This document shows positions 1 through 6,173 of a DNA stretch of 7,262 nucleotides, piece by piece. The position numbers and the translations under genes were made by a program. The stretch comes from Ruminococcaceae bacterium UBA1767 (GTDB taxonomy: Bacteria > Bacillota > Clostridia > Oscillospirales > Acutalibacteraceae): the NCBI GenBank assembly GCA_002315505.1, contig DCGX01000056.1, positions 1-7,262 on the forward strand. Reading direction: 5' to 3'. The first letter of the stretch is position 1. Every line of letters starts with the position of its first letter. The notes below the pieces were generated by a model. It searched no databases. It saw only the letters and a program-made list of their open reading frames with translations, and was not told the DNA's origin.

Positions 1-18
1 CATCATCTCCTTTGTCAA
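1..18 (-). promoter_or_regulatory. Possible 5' signal of a divergent gene lying left of the window
   Basis: Read on the minus strand, the left edge gives TTGACAAAGGAGATGATG. AAAGGAG (positions 13-7) is a good Shine-Dalgarno sequence, and two ATG codons follow at 6-4 and 3-1. Their spacing from GGAG (0 and 3 nt) is shorter than usual, so the true start may lie outside the window. TTGACA (18-13) also matches a -35 box, whose -10 box would be off the edge. Either reading points to a gene transcribed leftwards, divergent from the GTPase gene. Which reading is right cannot be decided from this window. Confidence 0.3.
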
Positions 19-85
19 CACTTTTGGGAAAAGTTTTTTAATAATTTTTACTTTTTTTCTATAAAACTAATTTTTATCGTTATTA

Positions 86-114
86 TTGAACATTTTTAGC
101 ATTTATGCTACAAT
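86..114 (+). promoter_or_regulatory. Sigma-A-type promoter of the GTPase-nuclease gene
   Basis: The -35 box TTGAAC (86-91) and -10 box TACAAT (109-114) are separated by exactly 17 bp. TGC directly before the -10 gives an extended -10. Transcription should start near 120-122, only about 18 nt before the ATG at 139. The Shine-Dalgarno GGAGGT (128-133) fills most of this leader. There is no room for a leader peptide or attenuator, so expression looks unregulated at that level. Confidence 0.8.
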
Positions 115-138
115 AGTCGTACTATCCGGAGGTGTATT

Positions 139-2691
139 ATGAAGCAATCAGTTATCGGAATATTAGCACACGTTGATGCCGGCAAAACCACACTTGCAGA
201 AGCTATGATGTACTGTACAGGCAAGCTCCGTAAAGCGGGACGAGTTGACCACGGCAACACCTTGCTCGACACACACGACCTTGAAAGAGAACGTGGTATT
301 ACAATCTTTTCAAGTCAGGCATCATTTACATATAAAGGCATTAATATTAATTTGCTCGACACTCCGGGACACGTTGATTTTTCGGCAGAAACGGAACGAA
401 CATTGCAGGTTCTTGACTATGCAATTCTCGTTATTAGCGGAATTGACGGTGTTCAGGCACACACAAGAACATTATGGAAGCTGTTGGCTCTGTACAACAT
501 TCCTACTTTTATTTTCGTTACGAAAATGGATTTTGCCCGAAAGAGCCGTGAAGAAATTATCACAGAGCTTCAGAATGAATTGTCCGAAAATTGTATTGAT
601 TTTTCTGAGATGGATGATTCTTTTTTTGAAAACATTGCAATGTGCAGTGAGAATATTATGGAAAAATATCTCGGTGGTGAATCGATATCAGATGATGATA
701 TTTCCAATCTTATTAAAAGCAGGCTCGCCTACCCATGTTGCTTTGGTTCAGGATTAAAATTCGAAGGTATCGAATCCTTCCTGGACCTTCTGAATGACTA
801 TATCACTCCATCCGTCTTTCACAATACTTTCGGTGCGAAGGTTTTTAAAATCACCCACGATGAACAAGGCAAGCGAATTACTCACGTTAAGGTTACGGGT
901 GGTTCGTTAAAGGTGCGTGACAGCATCAGTGACGAGAAAATAGCACAAATAAGAATCTATTCGGGTGCGAAATTTATCACCTGTGATGAAATTTCAGCCG
1001 GCAGTATTTGTGCATTAACAGGCTTAAACAATACATTTAACGGGCAGGGACTCGGAATTGAATCAAAATCTGTTGCTCCTGTGCTTGAGCCTGTTATGAA
1101 TTACAGAATTATTTTACCGCCTGACATTGATGCACAGACAATGCTGCCGAAATTGAAGCTGCTTGAAGAAGAAGACCCGCAGCTTCACATAAGCTGGAAC
1201 AGCCATCTGCAGGAAATATATGTAAGCCTTATGGGTGAGGTGCAGACAGAAATATTAAAAAGCCTTGTTGCAGAAAGATTTTCAGTTAACATTGACATTG
1301 ACAAAGGCACGGTACTTTATAAGGAAACAATCACAAATACAGTTGAGGGTGTCGGACACTATGAGCCTTTACGGCACTACGCAGAGGTTCATCTGCTCAT
1401 GGAGCCTTTGCCGACAGGAAGCGGTCTTGTGTTTAAAACGAACTGCAGTGAGGATATTCTCGACAAAAACTGGCAGAGACTTATCATAGGTCATCTGAAG
1501 GAAAAACAGCATCTTGGAATTCTCACAGGCTCCCCGATTACGGATATGAAAATCACACTTGCCGCAGGTCGTGCCCACATCAAGCATACTGAAGGCGGTG
1601 ATTTCAGACAGGCAACATATCGCGCTGTCAGACAGGGTCTGATGAAGGCTCAGTCTGAATTGCTTGAGCCATACTACAATTTCAGACTTGAAGTTCCGTG
1701 CGAACAGCTCGGCAGGGCAATTAACGATATTCGCATGAAATTCGGAAGTATTTCAAATCCCGAAACCTATGGAGATATTTCGATTATCACGGGTAAAGCG
1801 CCTGTTATCACACTGAACGATTATGCAACAGAAGTCGCATCATACACCGGCGGAAGAGGCCGTATTTCATTCGAGGTTGCAGGCTACGACAAATGTCACA
1901 ACTCCGACAAGGTAATCGAGGAATTCAACTACAATCCCGAAGCTGATCTCGAGAACACTCCCGATTCGGTTTTCTGCGCTCACGGCGGTGGCTTCGGTGT
2001 GAAATGGGACAAGGTTCACGAATATATGCACCTTGAAAGCTGTATTGAAAAAGAAAAGCCTTTCACTCCGTCTGTCAACCAAAGAAATCTTCATATCGAT
2101 GACAAAGAGCTTGAGGCGATTATGGAGCGTGAATTCGGCAAGGTTAAATATGAGCTTTACCGACCGACCGCCAAAAATGAGAATTTTAAGGACGATTATA
2201 AGTTCGTCGAAAGAAAGCAATATGTTATCGTTGACGGATACAACGTCATTTTTGCGTGGAATGAGCTGAAAGAGTTAGCGAAGGTCAGTCTTGAATCAGC
2301 AAGAGAAAGGCTGATGGAAATTCTCTGCAATTACGGTGCTTTTACCAAAAACAATGTTGTTCTCGTTTTTGATGCATACAAGGTTGAGGGCAACACAGGT
2401 GAAGCATTTCAGTTTCACAATATACGGGTGGCATACACCAAGGAACGTGAGCTCGGTGATGTTTATATAGAAAAGCTGATTTCCGAAATCGGTAAAAACG
2501 ACAAGGTTCGTGTTGTGACCTCCGACGGACTTATTCAGCTTTCAGCGGTAAGATACGGCGTGCTTCGTATGTCTGCGGCTGAATTTGAGGAAGAGGTTGA
2601 CAGGGTTCATGCAAAAATCGCAGATTTTCTGAAGGTAGTGGAAAGTAAAAATCCCAAGCCCAAACTCGGTGAAAAGCTTGAAAACAATTGA
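139..2691 (+). CDS. TetM/EF-G-like ribosomal-protection GTPase fused to a C-terminal Rae1 (YacP)-like NYN nuclease domain
   Basis: The N-terminal part is a translational GTPase of the TetM/TetO/EF-G group. G1 is AHVDAGKT (residues 10-17), G2 RGIT (52-55), G3 DTPGH with catalytic His78 (74-78), G4 TKMD (128-131, Thr replacing the usual Asn), and a G5-like GSG near 203-205. Domains II to V follow to about residue 640, including GDFRQATYRA (487-496) in domain IV and LLEPYYNF (508-515). After a charged linker (about 640-692) comes a domain very like Bacillus Rae1/YacP: VDGYNVI (698-704), FDA (744-746), YTKE with Asp774 (766-774), and TSD (794-796). The likely metal-binding acids Asp699, Asp745, Asp774 and Asp796 are all present. 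Classical TetM is about 640 residues, so the extra 200 are the nuclease and linker. The start is set by GGAGG 6 nt upstream. The family is often annotated as tetracycline resistance, but the tetracycline-evicting loop is not conserved. I infer a ribosome A-site surveillance or mRNA-cleavage factor; the domain assignment is firm, the function is inference. Confidence 0.93.
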   Translation: MKQSVIGILAHVDAGKTTLAEAMMYCTGKLRKAGRVDHGNTLLDTHDLERERGITIFSSQASFTYKGININLLDTPGHVDFSAETERTLQVLDYAILVISGIDGVQAHTRTLWKLLALYNIPTFIFVTKMDFARKSREEIITELQNELSENCIDFSEMDDSFFENIAMCSENIMEKYLGGESISDDDISNLIKSRLAYPCCFGSGLKFEGIESFLDLLNDYITPSVFHNTFGAKVFKITHDEQGKRITHVKVTGGSLKVRDSISDEKIAQIRIYSGAKFITCDEISAGSICALTGLNNTFNGQGLGIESKSVAPVLEPVMNYRIILPPDIDAQTMLPKLKLLEEEDPQLHISWNSHLQEIYVSLMGEVQTEILKSLVAERFSVNIDIDKGTVLYKETITNTVEGVGHYEPLRHYAEVHLLMEPLPTGSGLVFKTNCSEDILDKNWQRLIIGHLKEKQHLGILTGSPITDMKITLAAGRAHIKHTEGGDFRQATYRAVRQGLMKAQSELLEPYYNFRLEVPCEQLGRAINDIRMKFGSISNPETYGDISIITGKAPVITLNDYATEVASYTGGRGRISFEVAGYDKCHNSDKVIEEFNYNPEADLENTPDSVFCAHGGGFGVKWDKVHEYMHLESCIEKEKPFTPSVNQRNLHIDDKELEAIMEREFGKVKYELYRPTAKNENFKDDYKFVERKQYVIVDGYNVIFAWNELKELAKVSLESARERLMEILCNYGAFTKNNVVLVFDAYKVEGNTGEAFQFHNIRVAYTKERELGDVYIEKLISEIGKNDKVRVVTSDGLIQLSAVRYGVLRMSAAEFEEEVDRVHAKIADFLKVVESKNPKPKLGEKLENN

Positions 2692-2726
2692 AATTCCGCA
2701 AAAATTTGAGTCTTCATAGAAACTTG

Positions 2727-2770
2727 TGAACAAACAAATTGATTAGTGATATTATTTGTCACTTTGTTCA
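2727..2770. repeat. Imperfect hairpin downstream of the GTPase-nuclease gene
   Basis: TGAACAA (2727-2733) pairs with TTGTTCA (2764-2770). After a 4-nt bulge, ACAAAT (2734-2739) pairs with ATTTGT (2754-2759), leaving a 14-nt AT-rich loop. It begins 35 nt after the stop codon at 2691. The stem is AT-rich and no T tract follows, so it does not look like a good intrinsic terminator. It could be a 3'-end stabilising structure or chance pairing in AT-rich DNA. Confidence 0.3.
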
Positions 2771-2796
2771 TTAGAATAACAAAGCTTAGTATATTT

Positions 2797-2948
2797 TGTA
2801 GGGCAGGGGCTCTGCTCCTGCCAAAATTCCGTAAGGAATTTATGTAAACTAAATCGTAAATAATATCTATTAGAATAAAAAATCATAATCTCATAATAAG
2901 AATTTTTCATTTGAAAAATTCCGGCAGGAGCAGAGCCCCTGCCCTACA
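2797..2948. repeat. 152-bp palindromic intergenic element with perfect 26-bp terminal inverted repeats (MITE-like)
   Basis: The left arm (2797-2822, starting TGTAGGGCAGGGGC) and right arm (2923-2948, ending GCCCCTGCCCTACA) are exact reverse complements over 26 bp. Each arm can also fold on itself: in the left arm GGCAGGGGC (2802-2810) pairs with GCTCCTGCC (2814-2822) around TCT with one G-T wobble. Inside are two more hairpins: AAATTCC/GGAATTT around GTAA (2824-2841), and a perfect 10-bp stem around a 2-nt loop (2900-2921). No ORF is present inside and no clear target-site duplication was found. Read on the minus strand, the right-arm hairpin is followed by GGAATTTTTC, so it might also slow transcription leaving the lipid kinase gene. 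The GC-rich arms stand out from the AT-rich surroundings. The layout fits a non-autonomous mobile or REP-like element; mobility is inferred, not shown. Confidence 0.75.
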
Positions 2949-2975
2949 TACAGAAAAAGGAACACACATAAAAGA

Positions 2976-3002
2976 TGTCATACTGAGCGAAGGAAGTATC
3001 TC
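2976..3002. repeat. Fragment resembling a widespread dispersed intergenic repeat
   Basis: TGTCATACTGAGCGAAGGAA, continuing with GTATCTC, closely resembles the short intergenic repeats of the form TGTCATTCTGAGCG...GAATCTC that I recall from many bacterial genomes, including gut Clostridia. It lies 27 bp beyond the 152-bp palindromic element, so this spacer collects repeats. Only one copy is in the window, so the repeat status rests on recall rather than on an internal comparison. Confidence 0.4.
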
Positions 3003-3098
3003 ATAGTGAGGTTTGCATCATTATTTAATGTATTCCTTTTTTATTCCCCCAACTTTCCGTGAAGAGCCAAAAATTTCTCTTCCGACAGCACAACAATA
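3003..3098. other. Remainder of the 457-bp gene-free spacer
   Basis: The spacer between the convergent genes runs from 2692 to 3148. Apart from the listed hairpins, palindromic element, repeat fragment and terminator, this part holds no convincing gene or RNA. The only coding-like trace is a minus-strand open stretch ending in TAA at 3041-3043, whose last residues read SEEKFLALHGKLGE. It has no good start and no Shine-Dalgarno site, so I do not call it a gene. Confidence 0.4.
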
Positions 3099-3150
3099 AA
3101 TGGTACTGTAATACAGCTTGTTCAAGCTCGTAAACAGTACCATTATTTTT
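3099..3150. terminator. Probable bidirectional terminator between the convergent genes
   Basis: AATGGTACTGT (3099-3109) pairs perfectly with ACAGTACCATT (3134-3144), giving an 11-bp stem. Inside it, AGCTTG (3115-3120) pairs with CAAGCT (3123-3128). On the plus strand the stem is followed by ATTTTT (3145-3150), a usable T tract. In the minus direction it starts 4 nt after the stop codon of the lipid kinase gene, but the trailing tract (TATTGTTG) is weak. It most likely separates transcription from the two sides, working better for rightward transcripts. Confidence 0.65.
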
Positions 3151-4093
3151 AACCTATTTTGTTATTTATTTTACCGGACTTTCTGTCTTCGATATATTTT
3201 GACGTTTTCGGAATCACAAAATTAAACGCATTTTCTATAATTTCAAAGGTGCATTCCTTTGCAACAACACATTCTCCGTCGATATTTACAGCGGAATCCT
3301 TCAACGCCTCAACCTTCATCTTCTTGCCACGAAGGTATGTGGTTTCAGGCCAAGTGTAATGCTCGCCATTCTTATATTCACCGACCTTTGAGAGGAATCT
3401 CGGGATATTCATATTCTTAATAATTGAAAAATCAAGATATCCGTCATCGGGCAATGCGTACGGACCCGGTTGGAAACCACCGCCGTAAAAACGTCCGTTT
3501 CCGCAGTAAGCAAACATAAACTCGCCCTCGTAAACATCCTTGTCATCAATAGTGATTTTAAGGTGGCTGCTCTTCTTTGCAAAAAGGCAGTTGAACAAAG
3601 CCGCCATGTAGGCAGTTTCACCTGTGAAAATCGGCATTTTCTTGAATTTGCTCTGCTTGATGCAAACCTCGGCATCAAAGCCCATAGAGCACTGATTTAT
3701 TGCAATATAATCTCCGCAACTGATTGCATCAATTTTTATCGGTGTACCATCAAGCTGTGACTCAATATCGCAGAATTCTTCCTTTTCACCGAAGAAACGT
3801 ACAAAATCATTTCCCGAGCCAAGCGGAATTATTGCAAGCTCAACGTTTTCATAACCGTAAATTGCGTTAACAACATCGCATACCGTTCCGTCACCACCGC
3901 ATACATACATCCTTATCTGCTCGCCGCTCTGAGCCAGTGATCTACATATTTCCTTTGCATTATCAGAGCTCTTGGTCACTATAATTTCATAATCAACAGC
4001 TCTGTCTTTAACGGCTTTTTCAATTTCGGGTTGAATCATTGATTCAGCCTTGCCCTTACCCGCCGCAGGATTGATAATAAAAATATGCTTCAT
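3149..4093 (-). CDS. Diacylglycerol kinase family lipid kinase (DgkB/YegS/BmrU type)
   Basis: This 314-residue protein matches the usual length of soluble bacterial lipid kinases with the DAGK catalytic domain. Nucleotide-binding and catalytic motifs are complete: NPAAGKG (8-14), GGDGT (66-70), PLGSGNDF (90-97), NGRFYGGGF (199-207), PDDGYLD (215-221), and IDGE (271-274) with the acidic residues expected near the phosphate-transfer site. No signal peptide or membrane segment is evident; members act at the inner face of the membrane. Such enzymes phosphorylate diacylglycerol or related lipids and return diacylglycerol to phospholipid synthesis. The exact lipid cannot be read from the sequence. 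The start ATG is preceded by TAAGGAG (4110-4104), whose TAA is the stop codon of the upstream methyltransferase gene. The two are therefore co-transcribed and probably translationally coupled. Confidence 0.93.
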   Translation of the reverse strand: MKHIFIINPAAGKGKAESMIQPEIEKAVKDRAVDYEIIVTKSSDNAKEICRSLAQSGEQIRMYVCGGDGTVCDVVNAIYGYENVELAIIPLGSGNDFVRFFGEKEEFCDIESQLDGTPIKIDAISCGDYIAINQCSMGFDAEVCIKQSKFKKMPIFTGETAYMAALFNCLFAKKSSHLKITIDDKDVYEGEFMFAYCGNGRFYGGGFQPGPYALPDDGYLDFSIIKNMNIPRFLSKVGEYKNGEHYTWPETTYLRGKKMKVEALKDSAVNIDGECVVAKECTFEIIENAFNFVIPKTSKYIEDRKSGKINNKIG

Positions 4094-4107
4094 TGTTTCT
4101 TATCTCC

Positions 4108-5223
4108 TTACTTGAAATACATATAAAGCTGACACTTAATCATACCATTGTACAACTTGCGTCGTTTGTCGGCCTTTCTACCAAATTCCTTTTCAAACTC
4201 CTCAGATGGGCTGATAATATAATATGCCCATCCTCGCTTCTGCTCAAATTTATTTCCCATAATCTTATAGAGCTTCTGAGCCTGCTCAATATCAAGCAAT
4301 CTTTCGCCGTAAGGAGGATTGCAGATTACTGTTCCCTTTTCGCTTTGCGGTTTAAAATCCTTTATATCGCATTTTTCAAATTTTATCTTTCTCTCAACGC
4401 CTGCGCGCTTTGCATTCTCTTTTGCAATTTCAAGCGCAGTTTCATCAATATCAGATCCGAAGGCTACGAAATCGGTATCGTAATTAACAAGGTCACGTGC
4501 TCTTTCTCGCTCAACTGTCCAGATATTCTCATCGAAAATATCCCATCTTTCAGCAGAGAAATTTCGGTTAACACCCGGTGCTATATTATGCACCATCATT
4601 GCACCTTCAATAAGAATCGTTCCGCTTCCGCACATCGGATCATACAAGGTATGATACGGGCGAAGTCTTGCCAAATCGCAAAGTGAAGCCGCAAGCGTTT
4701 CCTTAATTGGTGCGGCATTTGCAACCGGACGATAGCCACGCTTGTGAAGTCCCATACCCGAAGTATCGAGTAAAAGACTTACCTTATCCTTCATTATCGA
4801 AAACTGAATCTGATGAATCGGTCCCGTTTCATCGAACCAGCTGACATTATATTTCGCCTTCATTCGCTCAACAACAGCTTTTTTTATTATAGCCTGACAA
4901 TCGCTGACACTGAACAAAGCGGAATTAATCGAATAACCCTTTACGGGAAATGCATCGTACTCGCCTATCCAATCCTCCCACGGCAATTTCTTTGTACCCT
5001 GGAAAAGCTCTTCAAAGCTCCTTGCATAAAATTCACCGACAAGAATCTGTATTCTCTCGGAAAATCTTGAACAGATATTTGCTCTTGCAAGAAGATATTC
5101 ATCTCCGCTGAACAGCACTCTGCCGTTTTCGGAAACAACATTCTCCGCACCCAAAGACTTCATTTCATTAGCAATGATGGATTCAAGTCCGAGCAAACAC
5201 GGAATAACAAAATTAATATTCAT
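4108..5223 (-). CDS. ypsC: THUMP-domain class I SAM-dependent RNA methyltransferase (YpsC / RlmL N-terminal type)
   Basis: The product is 371 residues, the usual length of the single-domain Firmicutes YpsC proteins (E. coli RlmL is about twice as long because it carries a second methyltransferase). A ferredoxin-like/THUMP region occupies about residues 1-155. The signature LHKRGYR (159-165) links it to the Rossmann methyltransferase. SAM motif I is DPMCGSGTILIEGA (195-208), an acidic motif follows at SDID (257-260), and the catalytic NPPYGERL (302-309) is typical of N2-guanine methyltransferases. The C-terminal NG.IKCQLYMYF (359-370) is also family-typical. The probable reaction is N2-methylation of a guanosine in 23S rRNA; the exact position is inferred from RlmL. 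AGAGGT (5234-5229) lies 5 nt before the ATG. It has its own promoter and precedes the lipid kinase gene by 14 bp. Confidence 0.9.
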   Translation of the reverse strand: MNINFVIPCLLGLESIIANEMKSLGAENVVSENGRVLFSGDEYLLARANICSRFSERIQILVGEFYARSFEELFQGTKKLPWEDWIGEYDAFPVKGYSINSALFSVSDCQAIIKKAVVERMKAKYNVSWFDETGPIHQIQFSIMKDKVSLLLDTSGMGLHKRGYRPVANAAPIKETLAASLCDLARLRPYHTLYDPMCGSGTILIEGAMMVHNIAPGVNRNFSAERWDIFDENIWTVERERARDLVNYDTDFVAFGSDIDETALEIAKENAKRAGVERKIKFEKCDIKDFKPQSEKGTVICNPPYGERLLDIEQAQKLYKIMGNKFEQKRGWAYYIISPSEEFEKEFGRKADKRRKLYNGMIKCQLYMYFK

Positions 5224-5251
5224 AAAAGACCTCTAATATTAGTATACTCTC

Positions 5252-5279
5252 ATTATATCACTATGGATAAATTTTGCAA
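5252..5279 (-). promoter_or_regulatory. Promoter of the methyltransferase-lipid kinase operon
   Basis: On the minus strand, TTGCAA (5279-5274) and a consensus TATAAT (5257-5252) are separated by 16 bp (17 bp if CTTGCA is taken as the -35). Transcription would start near 5245 and leave a leader of about 20 nt. Two short palindromes, AGTATACT (5248-5241) and CTAATATTAG (5242-5233), lie at and just after the start site and could be an operator, though they are short and AT-rich. Confidence 0.65.
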
Positions 5280-5282
5280 GAG

Positions 5283-6125
5283 TTAAATCTCTGCCGAAGC
5301 ATGGCGTGTTACGTGACAGCCGACATTTACCGATACAGGAAGACCTGCAATGTGAGTTGGTGCAGTTTCGATTGCGACAGACAAAGCAGTAGTATCACCG
5401 CCGAAGCCCTGCGGGCCGATACCCGTCTGATTGATTTTTTCAAGAATTTCCTTTTCCATCTCGGCATAGTATTCATCGCTGTTTTTAACGCTGACACTTC
5501 TGCAAAGTGCTTTCTTGGCAAGGAATGCACACTGCTCAAAGTCACCGCCGATGCCGATACCGAGTACCATCGGAGGGCATGGATTACCTGCCGCTGTCTT
5601 AACAACATCAACAACATAATTGATTATATCCTCCCTGCCTCTTGCAGGAGTCATCATCTTAAGCGCACTCATATTTTCACTGCCGAAGCCCTTAGGTGCA
5701 ACTGTGATATTAACCTTGTCACCGTCAACAATTGAAGTGTGAATCACCGCAGGGGTATTGTCCTTTGTATTAACTCTTCTTAACGGGTCGCCGACAACTG
5801 AGCAACGAAGATAGCCGTTAATATATCCGTCATGAACACCGTTGTTAATTGCTTCATTAAGACTTCCGCCTACAAAATGAACATCCTGTCCTATTTCAAT
5901 GAAGATAACCGCCATACCTGTATCCTGGCAAATAGGAATATCAAGCTCCTTTGCGGCATCAAGATTTTCCTCGATATCTCCAAGAACATTCTGTGCAAGT
6001 GTGTTGCTCTCACAGCCTCTGCACTCTCCGATTCTGCAAACGAGGTCATCAGGCAAAATTTTATTTGCCTTAATGCAAAGCTCTTCAACTGTTTTTCTGA
6101 TAATCTCAACATTGATTTCTCTCAT
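5283..6125 (-). CDS. fumA: Class I fumarate hydratase (fumarase / L(+)-tartrate dehydratase family), alpha subunit
   Basis: This 280-residue protein is the N-terminal (alpha) half of the oxygen-sensitive [4Fe-4S] class I hydro-lyases, which interconvert fumarate and malate in the cytoplasm. The three cluster-ligand cysteines are visible: Cys66 in ICQDTGM, Cys183 in GNPCPP, and Cys270 in NVGCHVTRHASAE, which is the typical end of the alpha subunit. GIGIGGDFEQ (190-199) and GFGGDTTALSV (240-250) are also typical. The sequence stops where alpha ends and beta would begin in fused enzymes, so it is not truncated. No beta-subunit gene follows: the next gene downstream is the methyltransferase. A beta partner must be elsewhere if the enzyme is to work. 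AGGTG (6135-6131) lies 5 nt before the ATG. Fumarase and tartrate dehydratase cannot be told apart from sequence alone; fumarase is the commoner role. Confidence 0.92.
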   Translation of the reverse strand: MREINVEIIRKTVEELCIKANKILPDDLVCRIGECRGCESNTLAQNVLGDIEENLDAAKELDIPICQDTGMAVIFIEIGQDVHFVGGSLNEAINNGVHDGYINGYLRCSVVGDPLRRVNTKDNTPAVIHTSIVDGDKVNITVAPKGFGSENMSALKMMTPARGREDIINYVVDVVKTAAGNPCPPMVLGIGIGGDFEQCAFLAKKALCRSVSVKNSDEYYAEMEKEILEKINQTGIGPQGFGGDTTALSVAIETAPTHIAGLPVSVNVGCHVTRHASAEI

Positions 6126-6135
6126 AATATCACCT

Positions 6136-6165
6136 AAAAAATACAGGAGCAGTTCTCTGCTCCTG
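6136..6165 (-). terminator. Intrinsic terminator after yabR, abutting the fumarase ribosome binding site
   Basis: On the minus strand CAGGAGCAG (6165-6157) and CTGCTCCTG (6152-6144) form a perfect 9-bp GC-rich stem with a 4-nt AGAA loop, followed by TATTTTTT (6143-6136). It begins 8 nt after the yabR stop codon. The last T is immediately followed by the AGGTG ribosome binding site of the fumarase alpha gene. It should end the divIC-yabR transcript, or act as an attenuator for the gene behind it. Confidence 0.85.
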
Positions 6166-6173
6166 CGAATTCA

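Noticed and set aside
20..39. ACTTTT-GGG-AAAAGT hairpin followed by a T run, a possible plus-strand terminator
   Set aside because: The 6-bp stem is all A-T apart from one G-C pair, and no plus-strand gene is visible to its left. It is more likely chance in AT-rich DNA between divergent genes.
245..757. 170-codon open frame inside the GTPase gene on the same strand
   Set aside because: It overlaps the G-motif region of a clear gene in another frame, shows no family motif, and has no ribosome binding site.
139..2058. Calling the plus-strand gene a tetracycline resistance determinant such as tet(M)
   Set aside because: The GTPase fold matches, but the drug-displacing tip, the inducible leader and any mobile context are missing, and a nuclease domain is added.
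2770..2878. Direct repeat ATTAGAATAA at 2770-2779 and 2869-2878
   Set aside because: The match is ten AT-rich bases only. One copy lies outside and one inside the palindromic element, so it is not a target-site duplication.
4093..4686. 197-codon plus-strand open frame opposite the methyltransferase gene
   Set aside because: It is antisense to a well-supported methyltransferase, including its catalytic motif, and its Phe/Leu/Ile-rich translation is typical of a reverse-strand shadow.
5233..5248. Adjacent palindromes CTAATATTAG and AGTATACT near the methyltransferase start site, as an operator
   Set aside because: Both are short and AT-rich and match no operator I recognise. They are mentioned with the promoter only.
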